Shown here one piece after another: positions 45,005 to 55,188 of a DNA stretch of 64,000 nt. Numbering within the stretch: the stretch's first letter is position 1; each line of letters opens with the position of its first letter. This DNA is from Gammaproteobacteria bacterium (lineage in GTDB: Bacteria > Pseudomonadota > Gammaproteobacteria > CAIRSR01), in NCBI GenBank assembly GCA_963575655.1, contig CAUYTY010000184.1:1-64000 (forward strand), given 5' to 3'. The notes under the pieces are model-generated. The model was not told where the DNA came from, did no database searches, and saw nothing but the letters and a program-made list of their open reading frames with translations. A program made the translations under genes and the position numbers.

Positions 45005-47914
45005 TCATTCTGTCCCGCCCAGCCATTCTTCCCATAACCGTATTACTTCGTGTCGATAATCATTAAGTGATTGGTCGAGTTGTCCAGTGGGGAGGCGGGT
45101 CGATTCGCCCTGAAGGGTCGAGCGATGGACAGCGTGGCGTAAACGTCGGTAGATTTCTTGGAGCGTTGCGGCATCATTGGCAGAGATCAGATTGCAATCG
45201 CGGAGAGTATCGATCTGACGGATATTGTCAGTCCAACGGGTTAATTCTGGATAGGTATGGGCATAGCGAAGCACGGCATATTGGACCAAGAACTCGATAT
45301 CCGCGATGCCGCCTCGATCCTGTTTGAGATCGAATTGTCGGATAGGGTCTTTACTACCCAATTCGGTACGCATCCGCTCGCGCATTTCCCGTACCTCTCG
45401 ACGTAGAACTACGGGATCCCTCTCTCGGCATAAAACCTCGTGACGAATTTTTAGAAAAGATTCCGCCACTGCGGTATCCCCTGCCACCGGGCGCGCCCGA
45501 ACCAGGGCCTGTTGTTCCCAGGTCCACGCGGCTGTGCGCTGATAGCGGGTATAGGCGTCCAGGCTGGTGACCAATAGCCCTGATACACCGCTGGGACGCA
45601 GGCGTAGGTCGATTTCGTAGAGTTTTCCCGCTGGAGTGTGGGTGGTGAGAATGTGGATCATCCGCTGAGCCAGACGAAGGAAAAATACTCCAGTATCAAT
45701 GGGGTGTATCCCGTCCGTGGGGGAGGTTACGTCGCCGCTATGGAGGAAAACGATATCTAGGTCTGACCCGTAGCCAAGCTCGATCCCCCCCAACTTCCCG
45801 TAACCAATGATGCTAAATCCCTTTTCCCCCTCAGAGATCCCGGTTAAACCAATCGGACGTCCGTGTTTCCCCACCAAATTATGCCAGGCCAGGTCCAAGA
45901 CTTCGGCAAGGACCACCTCGGCCAATTCCGTAAGGTGGTCGCTTACCACCATTAAAGGCAACACCCCGGTCACATCCGCTGCGGCTACCCGAAGACTGTT
46001 CCCATGTCGAAAGTGGCGGAGCGCCTCCATTTCGATCTCCAAGTCGTCTTCGGGCAGGCGCACTAGGGTTTGACGTAGGGCATCCGCCAGCGCTGCACGG
46101 TGGGGCGGTGCGTAAAGGGTGCGAGGGTCGATCAATTCATCCAATAACACCGGAAAACGTGCGATCTGTTGGGCAATCCAGGGACTTGCCGCGCACAGAC
46201 GTACCAGTTGGGACAGGGCGAGGGGATTCTCCACCAACAGGGCAACGTAAGCGGTACGTCGGCCGATGGATTCCAACACCGTGACCAGTCGCTCTACGGC
46301 TGCGGTGGGACGAGCCGTTTCTTTTGCGGCCGAGAGTAGCAACGGCATCAATCGATCCAGACGTTCCTGGCCACGCTCGGAAAGGGTGCGCACCGAGGTA
46401 CAGCTACGCAGTCGTGCCAAGGCATCAACAACCGACGGCGCCATCCTCAATTCCGCCAACACCGATGAAACACGCTCTGATTCCAGCAATCCGCGCCAGA
46501 AGGCATGGAGGTCTCCAAGCTCATTTTGGAGAGGAGCCTCATTTTGTGGGGAGGCAAATACTCGCTGAAAATGATCATGGACTCGTGCGAAATGGTGGTC
46601 CAAATCCGACTGAAAGTCTTTCCACGTCGCATAACCCATCGCTAGCGCAAGACGAATACAACCAATTTCATCTTGGGGGAGCGTCTGGGTCTGTTGATCG
46701 GCATATTCCTGAAGGCGGTGTTCTACGTCACGCAGAAATACATAGGCGGTAGCTAATTCACTCACTACGAAATCAGGTAACAAATGCAAATAGTCCAGAA
46801 TCTTTAGTGTGGGTAATAGGCGTGGGTCTTGAAGTTCGGGGGTACGTCCACCACGGGCGAGTTGGAAGCCTTGAACAATGAATTCCACCTCTCGAATTCC
46901 GCCGTAGCCAAGTTTGACATTTCCGGTGAGCCCCTTGCGACGCACCTCAGCGGCGATGAGTTCTTTCATCTCACGCAACGCCTCCAGTGTCCCATAGTCG
47001 AGGTAGCGACGATAGACAAAGGGATGCAAGAGTTTAATCAGTGCCTGTCCCGCGTTTCGATCGCCAGCTACCGGACGCGCTCGAATAAGGGCATAACGCT
47101 CCCATTCCCGACCGTGGGCCTGATAGTAATTCTCCAAGGCATCGAAGCTCGTTGCTAACGGCCCCACCTCACCAAACGGTCGGAGACGCATATCCACCCG
47201 AAAGACAAAACCAAGCGGGGTAACCGTTGATAGTGCTTTTATGAGTCGTTGACCGAGGCGGATAAAGAATTCAGCATTACTCAACGTCCGCCGACCGTTG
47301 GTTTCTCCATCTTCTGGATAAACAAAAAGCAAGTCGATATCCGAAGAGAAATTGAGTTCTGCAGCCCCCAATTTTCCCAAAGCCAGGACGACCAGGGATT
47401 GAGGTACGCCGGCGGGTGAGTGAGGAATTCCCAGTTCGCGGCGTAACCAAGCCTCTAGGTAGGTAAGGGCCGCGTCAATGGTGGCATCGGCAAAGGCCGA
47501 TAACTCCGCCACCGTGGTGTGGTAATCGGCACGTTTGGCAAGGTCGCGCCAGGCAATTCGCACCATCTCGCGGCGTCGTAATCGACGCAACTGCATCCCG
47601 AGTGCTGCCTCATTACTCACCCCGGCCAGCGCCGTTGTCAGTCGTCGTGGATATTCATCTGCATCGTAGGCGCGATCCAGATCGCCGCTATTGGTAAGGT
47701 CGGTAAGTAGTGCGGGATCAACTATACAAAGCCGCGCGATAAATTCACTTGCTGCCCACACACGAGGCAATTCAGCAAGCAATGCGGGTTCACTGAGCGG
47801 GGTTACCTGATGAGCAGCAGTAGCGGCTAGATATTGATCGAAGCTACGGGCAACGGCCTCACGTAAGAGGGTAGGCAATGTGCCTAAGTCGAGGACGGAA
47901 GATGCAGAACACAT
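45005..47914 (-). CDS. glnE: glutamine synthetase adenylyltransferase/adenylyl-removing enzyme
   Basis: The 969-residue bifunctional enzyme adds and removes AMP on glutamine synthetase under PII control. Two nucleotidyltransferase-type domains are seen, each with a metal-binding pair: GKLGAAELNFSSDIDLLFVY near 188 in the N-terminal (removing) half and GKLGGIELGYGSDLDIVFLH near 705 in the C-terminal (adding) half. The length matches the family (946 in E. coli). Its first 31 bases overlap the methyltransferase gene. Confidence 0.96.
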   Translation of the reverse strand: MCSASSVLDLGTLPTLLREAVARSFDQYLAATAAHQVTPLSEPALLAELPRVWAASEFIARLCIVDPALLTDLTNSGDLDRAYDADEYPRRLTTALAGVSNEAALGMQLRRLRRREMVRIAWRDLAKRADYHTTVAELSAFADATIDAALTYLEAWLRRELGIPHSPAGVPQSLVVLALGKLGAAELNFSSDIDLLFVYPEDGETNGRRTLSNAEFFIRLGQRLIKALSTVTPLGFVFRVDMRLRPFGEVGPLATSFDALENYYQAHGREWERYALIRARPVAGDRNAGQALIKLLHPFVYRRYLDYGTLEALREMKELIAAEVRRKGLTGNVKLGYGGIREVEFIVQGFQLARGGRTPELQDPRLLPTLKILDYLHLLPDFVVSELATAYVFLRDVEHRLQEYADQQTQTLPQDEIGCIRLALAMGYATWKDFQSDLDHHFARVHDHFQRVFASPQNEAPLQNELGDLHAFWRGLLESERVSSVLAELRMAPSVVDALARLRSCTSVRTLSERGQERLDRLMPLLLSAAKETARPTAAVERLVTVLESIGRRTAYVALLVENPLALSQLVRLCAASPWIAQQIARFPVLLDELIDPRTLYAPPHRAALADALRQTLVRLPEDDLEIEMEALRHFRHGNSLRVAAADVTGVLPLMVVSDHLTELAEVVLAEVLDLAWHNLVGKHGRPIGLTGISEGEKGFSIIGYGKLGGIELGYGSDLDIVFLHSGDVTSPTDGIHPIDTGVFFLRLAQRMIHILTTHTPAGKLYEIDLRLRPSGVSGLLVTSLDAYTRYQRTAAWTWEQQALVRARPVAGDTAVAESFLKIRHEVLCRERDPVVLRREVREMRERMRTELGSKDPIRQFDLKQDRGGIADIEFLVQYAVLRYAHTYPELTRWTDNIRQIDTLRDCNLISANDAATLQEIYRRLRHAVHRSTLQGESTRLPTGQLDQSLNDYRHEVIRLWEEWLGGTE

Positions 47915-48627
47915 AATAGCGAAACACCCAATGGCAAATTATTTTTTCTCAACAAGAAACGTTCCAACCCAAAAAGGTAAGAAAAGATCTTATTGATTGG
48001 TTCAAAAGGGACCTGGGTCCCACTCGCCGCAGAGCTATCCAGCAATTTATCCTTCCACCTCATCATCACCGCAAGCGGGAACAACACGGTATTAAAATAC
48101 GAAATCCTTGTCGGTGTAAAACCAGAGTCACTTACCTTCTGTCGTAGCGCACCATAAGAATAACGCCGTTTGTGATGAAGAAACTCATCGTGAACACTCC
48201 ACAGCCACGGATGAGCAGGGACGGTTACCAATACCCTTCCACCTTCAGCAACCAGCCCCTTTAAAGCCGTTAAGGTTCCGAGATCATCATCGATATGTTC
48301 TAAAACGTCAAATAGGCAAATTAGATCGAATCGTTCAGCAATGAACGGCAGATCAGATGGACAAGAACCCAAACGAATATCAAAGCGATTTCTGGTTCTC
48401 TCTGAGGCTATAGCGCGGGCGCTAGCGTCCATCTCTAGCGCACTAACCTTGCCGAAACTCGCCAACATCTCCAAATTTCCACCAGTTCCCGAACCTATTT
48501 CAAGGATTTTTGCGTTGGGAGGCATGTGTAAGGTATGAATAATCTGCGTTAAAATGACTCGCCTGCCAATAAACCACCAATGTCGGGTCTCGCTATTGGC
48601 CATTTCCAAGTACGCATTAGGATTCAT
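47884..48627 (-). CDS. class I SAM-dependent methyltransferase
   Basis: The product of about 247 residues opens MNPNAYLEMANSETRHWWF and holds the AdoMet loop ILEIGSGTGGNLEML, the acidic LEMDASA and LICLFDVLEHIDDD. A hydrophobic region near the C-terminus may touch the membrane. The HWWF start and the partner gene suggest methylation of a lipid-linked sugar or polyprenyl derivative. It overlaps the glycosyltransferase gene upstream by 11 bases and glnE downstream by 31, so the three are co-translated. Confidence 0.8.
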   Translation of the reverse strand: MNPNAYLEMANSETRHWWFIGRRVILTQIIHTLHMPPNAKILEIGSGTGGNLEMLASFGKVSALEMDASARAIASERTRNRFDIRLGSCPSDLPFIAERFDLICLFDVLEHIDDDLGTLTALKGLVAEGGRVLVTVPAHPWLWSVHDEFLHHKRRYSYGALRQKVSDSGFTPTRISYFNTVLFPLAVMMRWKDKLLDSSAASGTQVPFEPINKIFSYLFGLERFLLRKNNLPLGVSLLCVLHLPSST

Positions 48628-49570
48628 GGTTGTTCTCGTAGCATTTGCGAATAATATAATTGGGTCGTTGTTTGGTTTCCATGTAGATCCGTCCCACATA
48701 TTCACCTAAAACGCCAATACCAATCAGTTGCAGGCTACCAATAAACAAAATGGCTACCAACAGCGACGCATAACCAGGAACATCTTTGCCATAGATTAAT
48801 GTTCTGAAGATGATAATTATCGCGTACAGACTGCTTACTAATGCACCAGAACCACCAATGTAGGTCCAGACCTTGAGTGGTGTAGCGCTAAAACTGGTAA
48901 TACCTTCCAGTGCGAAATTCCAGAGCCTCCATCCAGAAAATTTGGAGGCGCCGACGGCGCGCGGATTCCTAACATAATTGACAGTGACCGTTTTAAAACC
49001 TACCCAGGCAAATAGCCCCTTCATGAAACGCTGACGTTCGGGCAATTTTTTAAGGGAATCCACCACCACCCTATCCATGAGCCGGAAGTCTCCAACGTTT
49101 TCGGGTATTTCTATATGAGAAAGGCGGTTGTGAAATTGATAAAATGCTGCTGCCGTTTTTCGCTTAAGAAATGAATCGGAACTTCTATTGGTTCGATGCG
49201 CGAGGACAACCTCTGCGCCGTTCTGCCATTCTTGAATGAGCGTAGGAATCAATTCTGGCGGATCTTGAAGATCCGCATCGATAGGAATTATCGCATCGCC
49301 ATGCGCTGCATCGATACCCGCCGTCAGCGCCGGTTCTTTACCAAAATTCCTTGAAAATTCAATCACTCGAAAACGCGGATCGAGGTTGACTAGGGCGATC
49401 AACCTCGCCAAGGTGTCGTCGTGGCTACCATCATCGATGCAAACTACTTCGAATCTAACGCTGGGCGTTTGATCGAAAACCGAACAAATCTCCCGATAGA
49501 AGTGATCCACCCCCTCCCCTTCGTTATAGAAAGGGACCACGATTGAAACTAATTTACATTTTTGAGACAT
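48617..49570 (-). CDS. GtrB/DPM1-type family 2 glycosyltransferase
   Basis: The product of about 317 residues has a GT-A domain with SIVVPFYNEG, CIDDGS and a DAD metal motif (IPIDADLQDPPE), and two C-terminal membrane helices (about 228-255 and 266-291) ending LGEYVGRIYMETKQRPNYI, typical of undecaprenyl-phosphate glucosyltransferases such as GtrB or YfdH-like proteins. It likely charges undecaprenyl phosphate with a sugar for later envelope glycan work. The flippase and the acceptor transferase are not in the window. Confidence 0.85.
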   Translation of the reverse strand: MSQKCKLVSIVVPFYNEGEGVDHFYREICSVFDQTPSVRFEVVCIDDGSHDDTLARLIALVNLDPRFRVIEFSRNFGKEPALTAGIDAAHGDAIIPIDADLQDPPELIPTLIQEWQNGAEVVLAHRTNRSSDSFLKRKTAAAFYQFHNRLSHIEIPENVGDFRLMDRVVVDSLKKLPERQRFMKGLFAWVGFKTVTVNYVRNPRAVGASKFSGWRLWNFALEGITSFSATPLKVWTYIGGSGALVSSLYAIIIIFRTLIYGKDVPGYASLLVAILFIGSLQLIGIGVLGEYVGRIYMETKQRPNYIIRKCYENNHES

Positions 49571-49627
49571 CAATAAGCGTTCCAATTTGCTGGTGAGTAG
49601 ACATTATCGGAAAAACCAGAGAAGCTA

Positions 49628-49781
49628 TCCAACCCAAGTTGCCACCTATTCAAAATTCGGGATCGCATCCAATCGTCCCCCCTCAATCCCCCCGTAAACG
49701 GGGTGAGGTCTGCGGCCTACTCCCTCCCCGTTTACGGGGAGGGCTGGGGAGGGGGCAAGTAGGTGGCAACTTGGGTTAGGT
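49628..49781. repeat. MITE-like element, family B (154 bases)
   Basis: The ends CCAACCCAAGTTGCCACCTA and TAGGTGGCAACTTGGGTTAG bound a centre with CCCCGTTTACGGGG and flanking C- and G-runs that pair with each other. It fills most of the 49586-49897 gap. Confidence 0.75.
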
Positions 49782-49897
49782 AGTACCTATCCGAAAACCC
49801 CGGTTTCGGGTTGTGCAAATCTCCGTATCGCAAAATAAAGACAGTTTTTGACTAGGCACTAGCTAGTAACTTTGGTTATTTGGCGTTGAAACAACGG

Positions 49898-50785
49898 TCA
49901 AAGAAAGTTGAACTGGCGGATTCCCATCACCAGCAGATCTGCCAAGGCAATGACATTGGTGTGATGAGCAACACTATCGGTGCTCCAGATCTCATTTATC
50001 CCAGCTTGTTTTAAGCGTTCCGGGCTATTTGTGCAAAATAGGGCATGGGTTATTAATACCGCCACCCGCGCCACTCCACGGGCGTACAGCGCCTCGGCGG
50101 TTTTGGCGAGCGTACAACCAGTACTCGCCACATCATCCACAACCACTACCATTTGGTCTCGATAATCAAGGTCGGGAAGGGTAATACTTACCGCACAATC
50201 ACCGCTGCGCTGTTTGGTGGCTACGGCATGGCGTAGGCCATGGGAATGGGCAATAGCCTCTACCCATTGTTTCGCTTCTTGGTCGGGTCCCAGCAATAGA
50301 GCATTTTCGTACAGCGGCTGATGTTTCAGGAAATCTCCCATAAGGGAGGTCGCCGAAAGGGCAAGAACAAAATGGGCCGGGAGAACTTCCTCTAAGAAAC
50401 GAATGCGATGAAGGTGGGGATCTACGGTAATAACCGCATCGAATAATTCTCCCAATACCCCTCCCACGATCCGCTGGCTTACTATCTCACCGGGGTGGAA
50501 GGCCATATCCTGGCGCATATAGCACAGGTAGGGGGCAATCAAAGTAAGGTGGCGAACCCCCAATTGTCGGGCAGCACGAGCCACAAGGATTAGCTCGACG
50601 AGTTTATTGTTGGGGTGGTCTAGGCTGCGACAGAGAATGACCTCGTCTGGCAGTGTCGGTGGTAGCCGTATTCGACTTTCTCCATCGGGGAAGTGATGGA
50701 TCTCTATCTCCGCCCAAGCGACAGATAACGCCGTTGCCAATGCACGGCCTTGCGGAACATAATCGGGAAAGCTAAGAACAAGCAT
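49898..50785 (-). CDS. PRPP-synthetase paralogue (ribose-phosphate pyrophosphokinase family)
   Basis: The product of about 295 residues has the Prs fold: FPDGESRIRL at the start, ATP-binding LIAPYLCYMRQDM where typical Prs has YARQDR, DPHLHR with the metal His, and the PRPP loop VVVVDDVASTGCT. The catalytic flexible loop reads ATKQRSGD and resembles archaeal forms more than the KRR loop of E. coli. It could make PRPP or use another ribose phosphate. The ATG at 50785 is backed by GAGG. A canonical prs may lie elsewhere in the genome. Confidence 0.8.
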   Translation of the reverse strand: MLVLSFPDYVPQGRALATALSVAWAEIEIHHFPDGESRIRLPPTLPDEVILCRSLDHPNNKLVELILVARAARQLGVRHLTLIAPYLCYMRQDMAFHPGEIVSQRIVGGVLGELFDAVITVDPHLHRIRFLEEVLPAHFVLALSATSLMGDFLKHQPLYENALLLGPDQEAKQWVEAIAHSHGLRHAVATKQRSGDCAVSITLPDLDYRDQMVVVVDDVASTGCTLAKTAEALYARGVARVAVLITHALFCTNSPERLKQAGINEIWSTDSVAHHTNVIALADLLVMGIRQFNFL

Positions 50786-50867
50786 CACCACCTCGCCCCG
50801 GAAGAACAGAAACCATTCGTAGCTGAGTACACAACCATCCAATGCAAGAAATTAAAGACTCTTTCTT

Positions 50868-51761
50868 TTAGTTCATCACGAACCTTCCGGCTTTTGCGAG
50901 AGTTACTCGTTCACGACCCTCTAGGTCGAACCGTGTTTCTAATTCGGTATAATCTCGTTTGGTTAATAATTGACGTACGGATGCTCCCTGATCGTAGCCA
51001 TGCTCCAACAACAACCTACCGCCGGGATATAGATAATCACGAGCGGTTGCAATAATCAGACGAATGGCTGCTAATCCATCAGGACCTGCCGTAAGGGCAA
51101 GTTGTGGTTCGAAACGCAGATCATCAAGATGAGGATCAGCAACGGCCACATAGGGTGGATTGGATAAGATCAGATTGAAACACTGCCCTGCTAGCGGGGC
51201 ACACCAATCCCCGGTGCGAAATTCCACATTCGCTAATCCCAAACGATGGGCGTTGGCCTGGGCGATGGTTAGGGCAGCGGGACAACAATCGGTGGCGATT
51301 ATCCGACAAGCAGGGCGTTCCGTAGCTACAGCCAGGGCAATGGCACCGCTTCCGGTACCGAGGTCCGCTACAGTCCAAGAGACATCAAGGGGAATCAGGG
51401 CGAGCGCTAATTCCACCAGCAATTCGGTTTCCGGGCGCGGGATAAGTACCGAAGGACTCACCGTCAATTCTAACGACCAGAATTCCCAGCGACCCAACAG
51501 ATAGGGCAATGGTTCGCCTTGGATACGACGCATCAGGAGCGTCTCATAGTGGGCCTGCTGGTCGCTAGTCAACAATTGCTCGGAGTGTGTGAATAATCGG
51601 ATGCGTGGCCAATTAAGGACATAACCGAGCAACCATTCTACCTCTCGTGGTTCACCACGGAGATCTGTCTTTCCACGCGCCAATGCCGATGCCACGGTCG
51701 TCGCGAGGGTGGCATTATTTTGTGTCGCTAATGCGGTTAGTCGGCTAGATAATTCCACCAT
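50868..51761 (-). CDS. prmC: release-factor glutamine methyltransferase
   Basis: The 297-residue enzyme methylates the Gln of the GGQ motif in release factors 1 and 2. It has VADLGTGSGAIALAVA for AdoMet, and the signature NPPYVAVAD that holds the target Gln side chain. It follows prfA on the same strand after 103 bases, the usual prfA-prmC pair. Confidence 0.95.
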   Translation of the reverse strand: MVELSSRLTALATQNNATLATTVASALARGKTDLRGEPREVEWLLGYVLNWPRIRLFTHSEQLLTSDQQAHYETLLMRRIQGEPLPYLLGRWEFWSLELTVSPSVLIPRPETELLVELALALIPLDVSWTVADLGTGSGAIALAVATERPACRIIATDCCPAALTIAQANAHRLGLANVEFRTGDWCAPLAGQCFNLILSNPPYVAVADPHLDDLRFEPQLALTAGPDGLAAIRLIIATARDYLYPGGRLLLEHGYDQGASVRQLLTKRDYTELETRFDLEGRERVTLAKAGRFVMN

Positions 51762-51864
51762 GAAACTATTCGCGACCCGATTACGTGGATAAGACTATTG
51801 GAGGCTTTTACGTTGCTAATTACCTGCGCCCTTTGAGAGAAGGCGTAAACGAATTATTCGTATT

Positions 51865-52956
51865 TCAACGATCAGAATCACTCAATGCCGCGAGTTGGTC
51901 TGCCTGATATTCCTGAATCAAAGGAGCGACTACGAAATCAAGGCTACCCTCCATAATTGTGTCCAGGCGATAGAGTGTCAGATTGATGCGGTGGTCGGTG
52001 ATTCGGTTTTGGGGATAATTGTAGGTACGAATTTTTTCAGAGCGGTCACCGCTCCCCACCAATAGGCGACGTGTGGCGGATTGTTCTGATTGTTGGCGTT
52101 CTTGTTCAACGGAGAGCAACTTGGCCTGGAGGACGGACATCGCGCGGGCACGATTCTTGTGTTGGGAGCGTTCCTCTTGGCATTCCACCACGATGCCGCT
52201 TGGCAGGTGGGTAATACGAATAGCGGATTCGGTCTTGTTTACGTGCTGCCCACCTGCCCCACTGGAGCGGAAGGTATCCACTTTGAGGTCTGCGGGATTA
52301 ATCGGTGTCTCTTCTACCGCGTCCAGTTCCGGTATCACCGCCACGGTGCAGGCCGAAGTGTGGATACGGCCCTGGGCTTCGGTGGCGGGGACACGTTGCA
52401 CACGGTGAGCCCCGGACTCAAACTTGAGTTGCGAGTACGCACCCTGACCAACTATCCGCGTGATCGCCTCCTTGTAGCCGCCGGCCTCTCCGGCACTGGC
52501 GCTCAATATCTCGAATTGCCAGCCGCGACTCTCTGCGTAACGGGTATACATGCGCAGCAGATCCCCTGCGAATAGAGCCGCCTCGTTACCCCCGGTCCCG
52601 GCCCTGATCTCCAGGAACAGGTTACTGTCATCGTGGGGATCGCGGGGCAACATCAGGACCTGCAACGATTTTTCTAGTTCAAGGATTCGTTCTTTGGCAA
52701 CGAGTAACTCATCGTTGGCCAGGGCGCGCAACTCGAGGTCGTCATCACGAAGCAAGGTTTGTGCCGCTTCCTGCTCGGTCAGGGCACCACGCAACTGGGC
52801 GTAGGTCTCCACAACGGGGCCAAGTTGGGCATATTCCACGGACAAAGCACGGAAACGATCCGGTTTGGAGAGGATTTCGCCGTCGGCGAGTAAGGCTGCC
52901 AGTTCTTCGCGGCGTTCCGTCAGGCTGTCGAGTTTGGTTTGGATCGAGGGATTCAC
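51865..52956 (-). CDS. prfA: peptide chain release factor 1
   Basis: The 363-residue protein reads UAA and UAG stop codons. It carries the GGQ motif in [17 protein letters not shown], which drives peptide release, and an N-terminal coiled-coil domain. The tripeptide anticodon region lies near residues 185-190 ([14 protein letters not shown]). hemA, which often precedes prfA, is not upstream here. Confidence 0.97.
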   Translation of the reverse strand: MNPSIQTKLDSLTERREELAALLADGEILSKPDRFRALSVEYAQLGPVVETYAQLRGALTEQEAAQTLLRDDDLELRALANDELLVAKERILELEKSLQVLMLPRDPHDDSNLFLEIRAGTGGNEAALFAGDLLRMYTRYAESRGWQFEILSASAGEAGGYKEAITRIVGQGAYSQLKFESGAHRVQRVPATEAQGRIHTSACTVAVIPELDAVEETPINPADLKVDTFRSSGAGGQHVNKTESAIRITHLPSGIVVECQEERSQHKNRARAMSVLQAKLLSVEQERQQSEQSATRRLLVGSGDRSEKIRTYNYPQNRITDHRINLTLYRLDTIMEGSLDFVVAPLIQEYQADQLAALSDSDR

Positions 52957-53311
52957 GGTAATGGACGCAAGGAGTTTCGGAAAATCAATTTGTTACTGCA
53001 CGAGTATGGCATCCTGGGGGGATGAAGGTGGCAGCCCTGCTAGTCATGACAAAAGGACCAGCATTGTACGCTGTTACCGTTGATTCACGGTAACCCGTTG
53101 ATATTTCGCTCTCCCTATACCAAATTCAGGTACCCTCGTCTTAGAATGGGCAGACGGCGAGTGAATACCTCCACCATTCGCTCAAATCTCCCCAAGGTTT
53201 CATAGATCCACGGTAAACCATTGAAATGAAAGCCGCGCAGTCTACCACAAGAACCACGGAAATGGACGATAAATATTGCCATCATCATTTTTGCGGCAAA
53301 GACCTGTCTAA
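52957..53311. other. intergenic, no gene recognised
   Basis: About 355 bases of divergent gap between prfA and the retropepsin-like gene. A small TACCGTTGATTCACGGTAAC palindrome lies near 53076. Nothing else is recognised. Confidence 0.4.
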
Positions 53312-53840
53312 ATGAACCGCCGCCCTGACCCAGTATTATTATTGCTTGCCTGTTTTTGGTTATTAGTTTTGGGCGGTAGCTGGTGGGTAGCTGATTATTG
53401 GATGAAATCTCAAGCCAACCCCAATCCACGGCCAACGATCACTGCGGTCGGGGAGGTTGTCCTGGAGCGGAATCGCGAGGGGCATTATGTCGTAAGTGGT
53501 GAAATTAACGGCTATCCTGTCACCTTTATGATAGATACCGGCGCAACTGATGTGGCCCTATCCGCACGACTTGCACGTAAACTCGGTCTTGATAGTAATG
53601 AGAAAGTTCTAATCAAGACCGCCAACGGTACGGCAACGGGATTTGTTGTACGCTTGGCAACGGTGCATCTCGGGAACATTGATATGCATAATGTTGATGC
53701 AACGATTCTCAGAATCGATGATGGATAATGTAGTATTGCTCGGGATGAGTTTCCTAAAACATTTAGAATTTACGCAACGCGAGCGACGGCTTTTCTTGCG
53801 TGCCCCGCAGGCAAATGCCGTGCGTTTGCACGAGAAATAA
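53312..53840 (+). pseudogene. retropepsin-like aspartic protease, frameshifted
   Basis: The first frame (53312-53728) has a membrane anchor (about 8-26) and a clan AA aspartic protease domain of the TIGR02281 type with catalytic FMIDTGATDVALS (about 71-83) and ANGTATGFVVRL. It stops early after VDATILRIDDG. The expected C-terminal part (DNVVLLGMSFLKHLEFTQRE) continues in another frame to the stop at 53840. A single base gained or lost near 53712-53725 explains this. It could be a true mutation or a sequence error. The family acts in the periplasm, with poorly known targets. Confidence 0.8.
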
Positions 53841-53901
53841 CAGAAATTACCACATGTCGTTTCGGTAAATCCCCTAGCGTTTTATCTTCCCTTCACACTG
53901 G

Positions 53902-54960
53902 ATGAAACCCATGCCTACGTTATTCGACCCCTTGCCATTAGGTGAGTTACTCCTTCCCAATCGTATCATTATGGCGCCGCTGACGCGCAGCCGTGCCAGT
54001 GCGACGGGTGTACCAAATGCACTGATAGCGGCCTATTATGCCCAGCGAGCGAGTGCGGGGCTAATTATTTCCGAGGCCACCGTGGTTACCCCGATGGGAA
54101 TCGGTTATGCAAATACCCCTGGGATCTGGTCAGATGAACAGGTTGCGGGTTGGCAATTGGTGACGCAGGCGGTACATGCGGCGGGTGGACGTATTTTCCT
54201 GCAATTGTGGCATACCGGCCGCGTTTCGCATCCGCTATTTCTAAACGGTGCGCTACCGGTTGCGCCCAGTGCGATTGCACCCGAGGGGCAGGTGAGCCTA
54301 GTTCGGCCGGAAACCCCTTACGTGGTGCCGCGTGCGTTGGAAATACAGGAGATCCCCGCTATTGTCGCAGCGTATCGGAAAGGCGCGGAAAATGCGCAAA
54401 GCGCCGGTTTTGACGGTGTCGAGATCCATGGCGCGAATGGCTATCTGCTCGATCAGTTTTTGCAGGATAGTTCTAATCGACGCACGGATGACTATGGTGG
54501 GTCTATGGAGAATCGTGCACGGTTAATGTTGGAGGTCATTGATTCTGCAATTGCGGTATGGGGTGCGGGTCGGGTTGGGTTGCATCTTGCGCCACGTGGT
54601 GATGCCCACAGTATGGGCGATTCCAATCCTCTGGCGACCTTTGGCTACGTTGCAAAAGAGGCTACTCGACGCGGAATTGCCTTCCTTTGTGTGCGCGAGC
54701 ACGACGGCCCCGACCGGATAGGACCGCAGATCAAACGAGAGTTTGGTGCGGTCTATATTGCTAACGAAGGTTTTGTGCAAGAGACCGCTGAGCAATTGCT
54801 TGTCAATGGCGATGCGGATGCAGTTGCGTTTGGTCGGTTATATATCTCCAATCCTGATTTACCAAGGCGTTTTGCGTCGAATGCCTCCCTCAATGAACCC
54901 AATCCAGCAATGTTTTTCGGTGGCGGTGCGGAGGGGTATACCGATTATCCTACGCTGTAA
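53902..54960 (+). CDS. Old Yellow Enzyme-type alkene reductase
   Basis: The 352-residue FMN protein belongs to the NemA/OYE family that reduces activated C=C bonds with NAD(P)H. It shows NRIIMAPLTRSRA at the start, LQLWHTGRVSHP, VEIHGANGYLLDQFLQ followed by NRRTDDYGGS (FMN and substrate His-Asn), and VAFGRLYISNPDLP near the end. The length is usual. No repressor such as nemR is beside it. Confidence 0.93.
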   Translation: MKPMPTLFDPLPLGELLLPNRIIMAPLTRSRASATGVPNALIAAYYAQRASAGLIISEATVVTPMGIGYANTPGIWSDEQVAGWQLVTQAVHAAGGRIFLQLWHTGRVSHPLFLNGALPVAPSAIAPEGQVSLVRPETPYVVPRALEIQEIPAIVAAYRKGAENAQSAGFDGVEIHGANGYLLDQFLQDSSNRRTDDYGGSMENRARLMLEVIDSAIAVWGAGRVGLHLAPRGDAHSMGDSNPLATFGYVAKEATRRGIAFLCVREHDGPDRIGPQIKREFGAVYIANEGFVQETAEQLLVNGDADAVAFGRLYISNPDLPRRFASNASLNEPNPAMFFGGGAEGYTDYPTL

Positions 54961-55188
54961 AATATCGGTCTTGGTCATCGTTTCGTCAGGTTACGGTCAA
55001 TTGCTCCGAAGAAGCGTAATGAGATAGCCTGTGGGCTACGTGGGGGCGTCGCACTCGCTACGCTTCTCTGTGATTCTCTGTCAATGCGTAAGTTCTATGT
55101 TTGGTCGAAAACCCTCTTGATTTTGCAACCCAGAGGGTTGCGAAACACAAAATCGGGGTTTTCGGCCAAGCACTACTTAGCAAACGGT

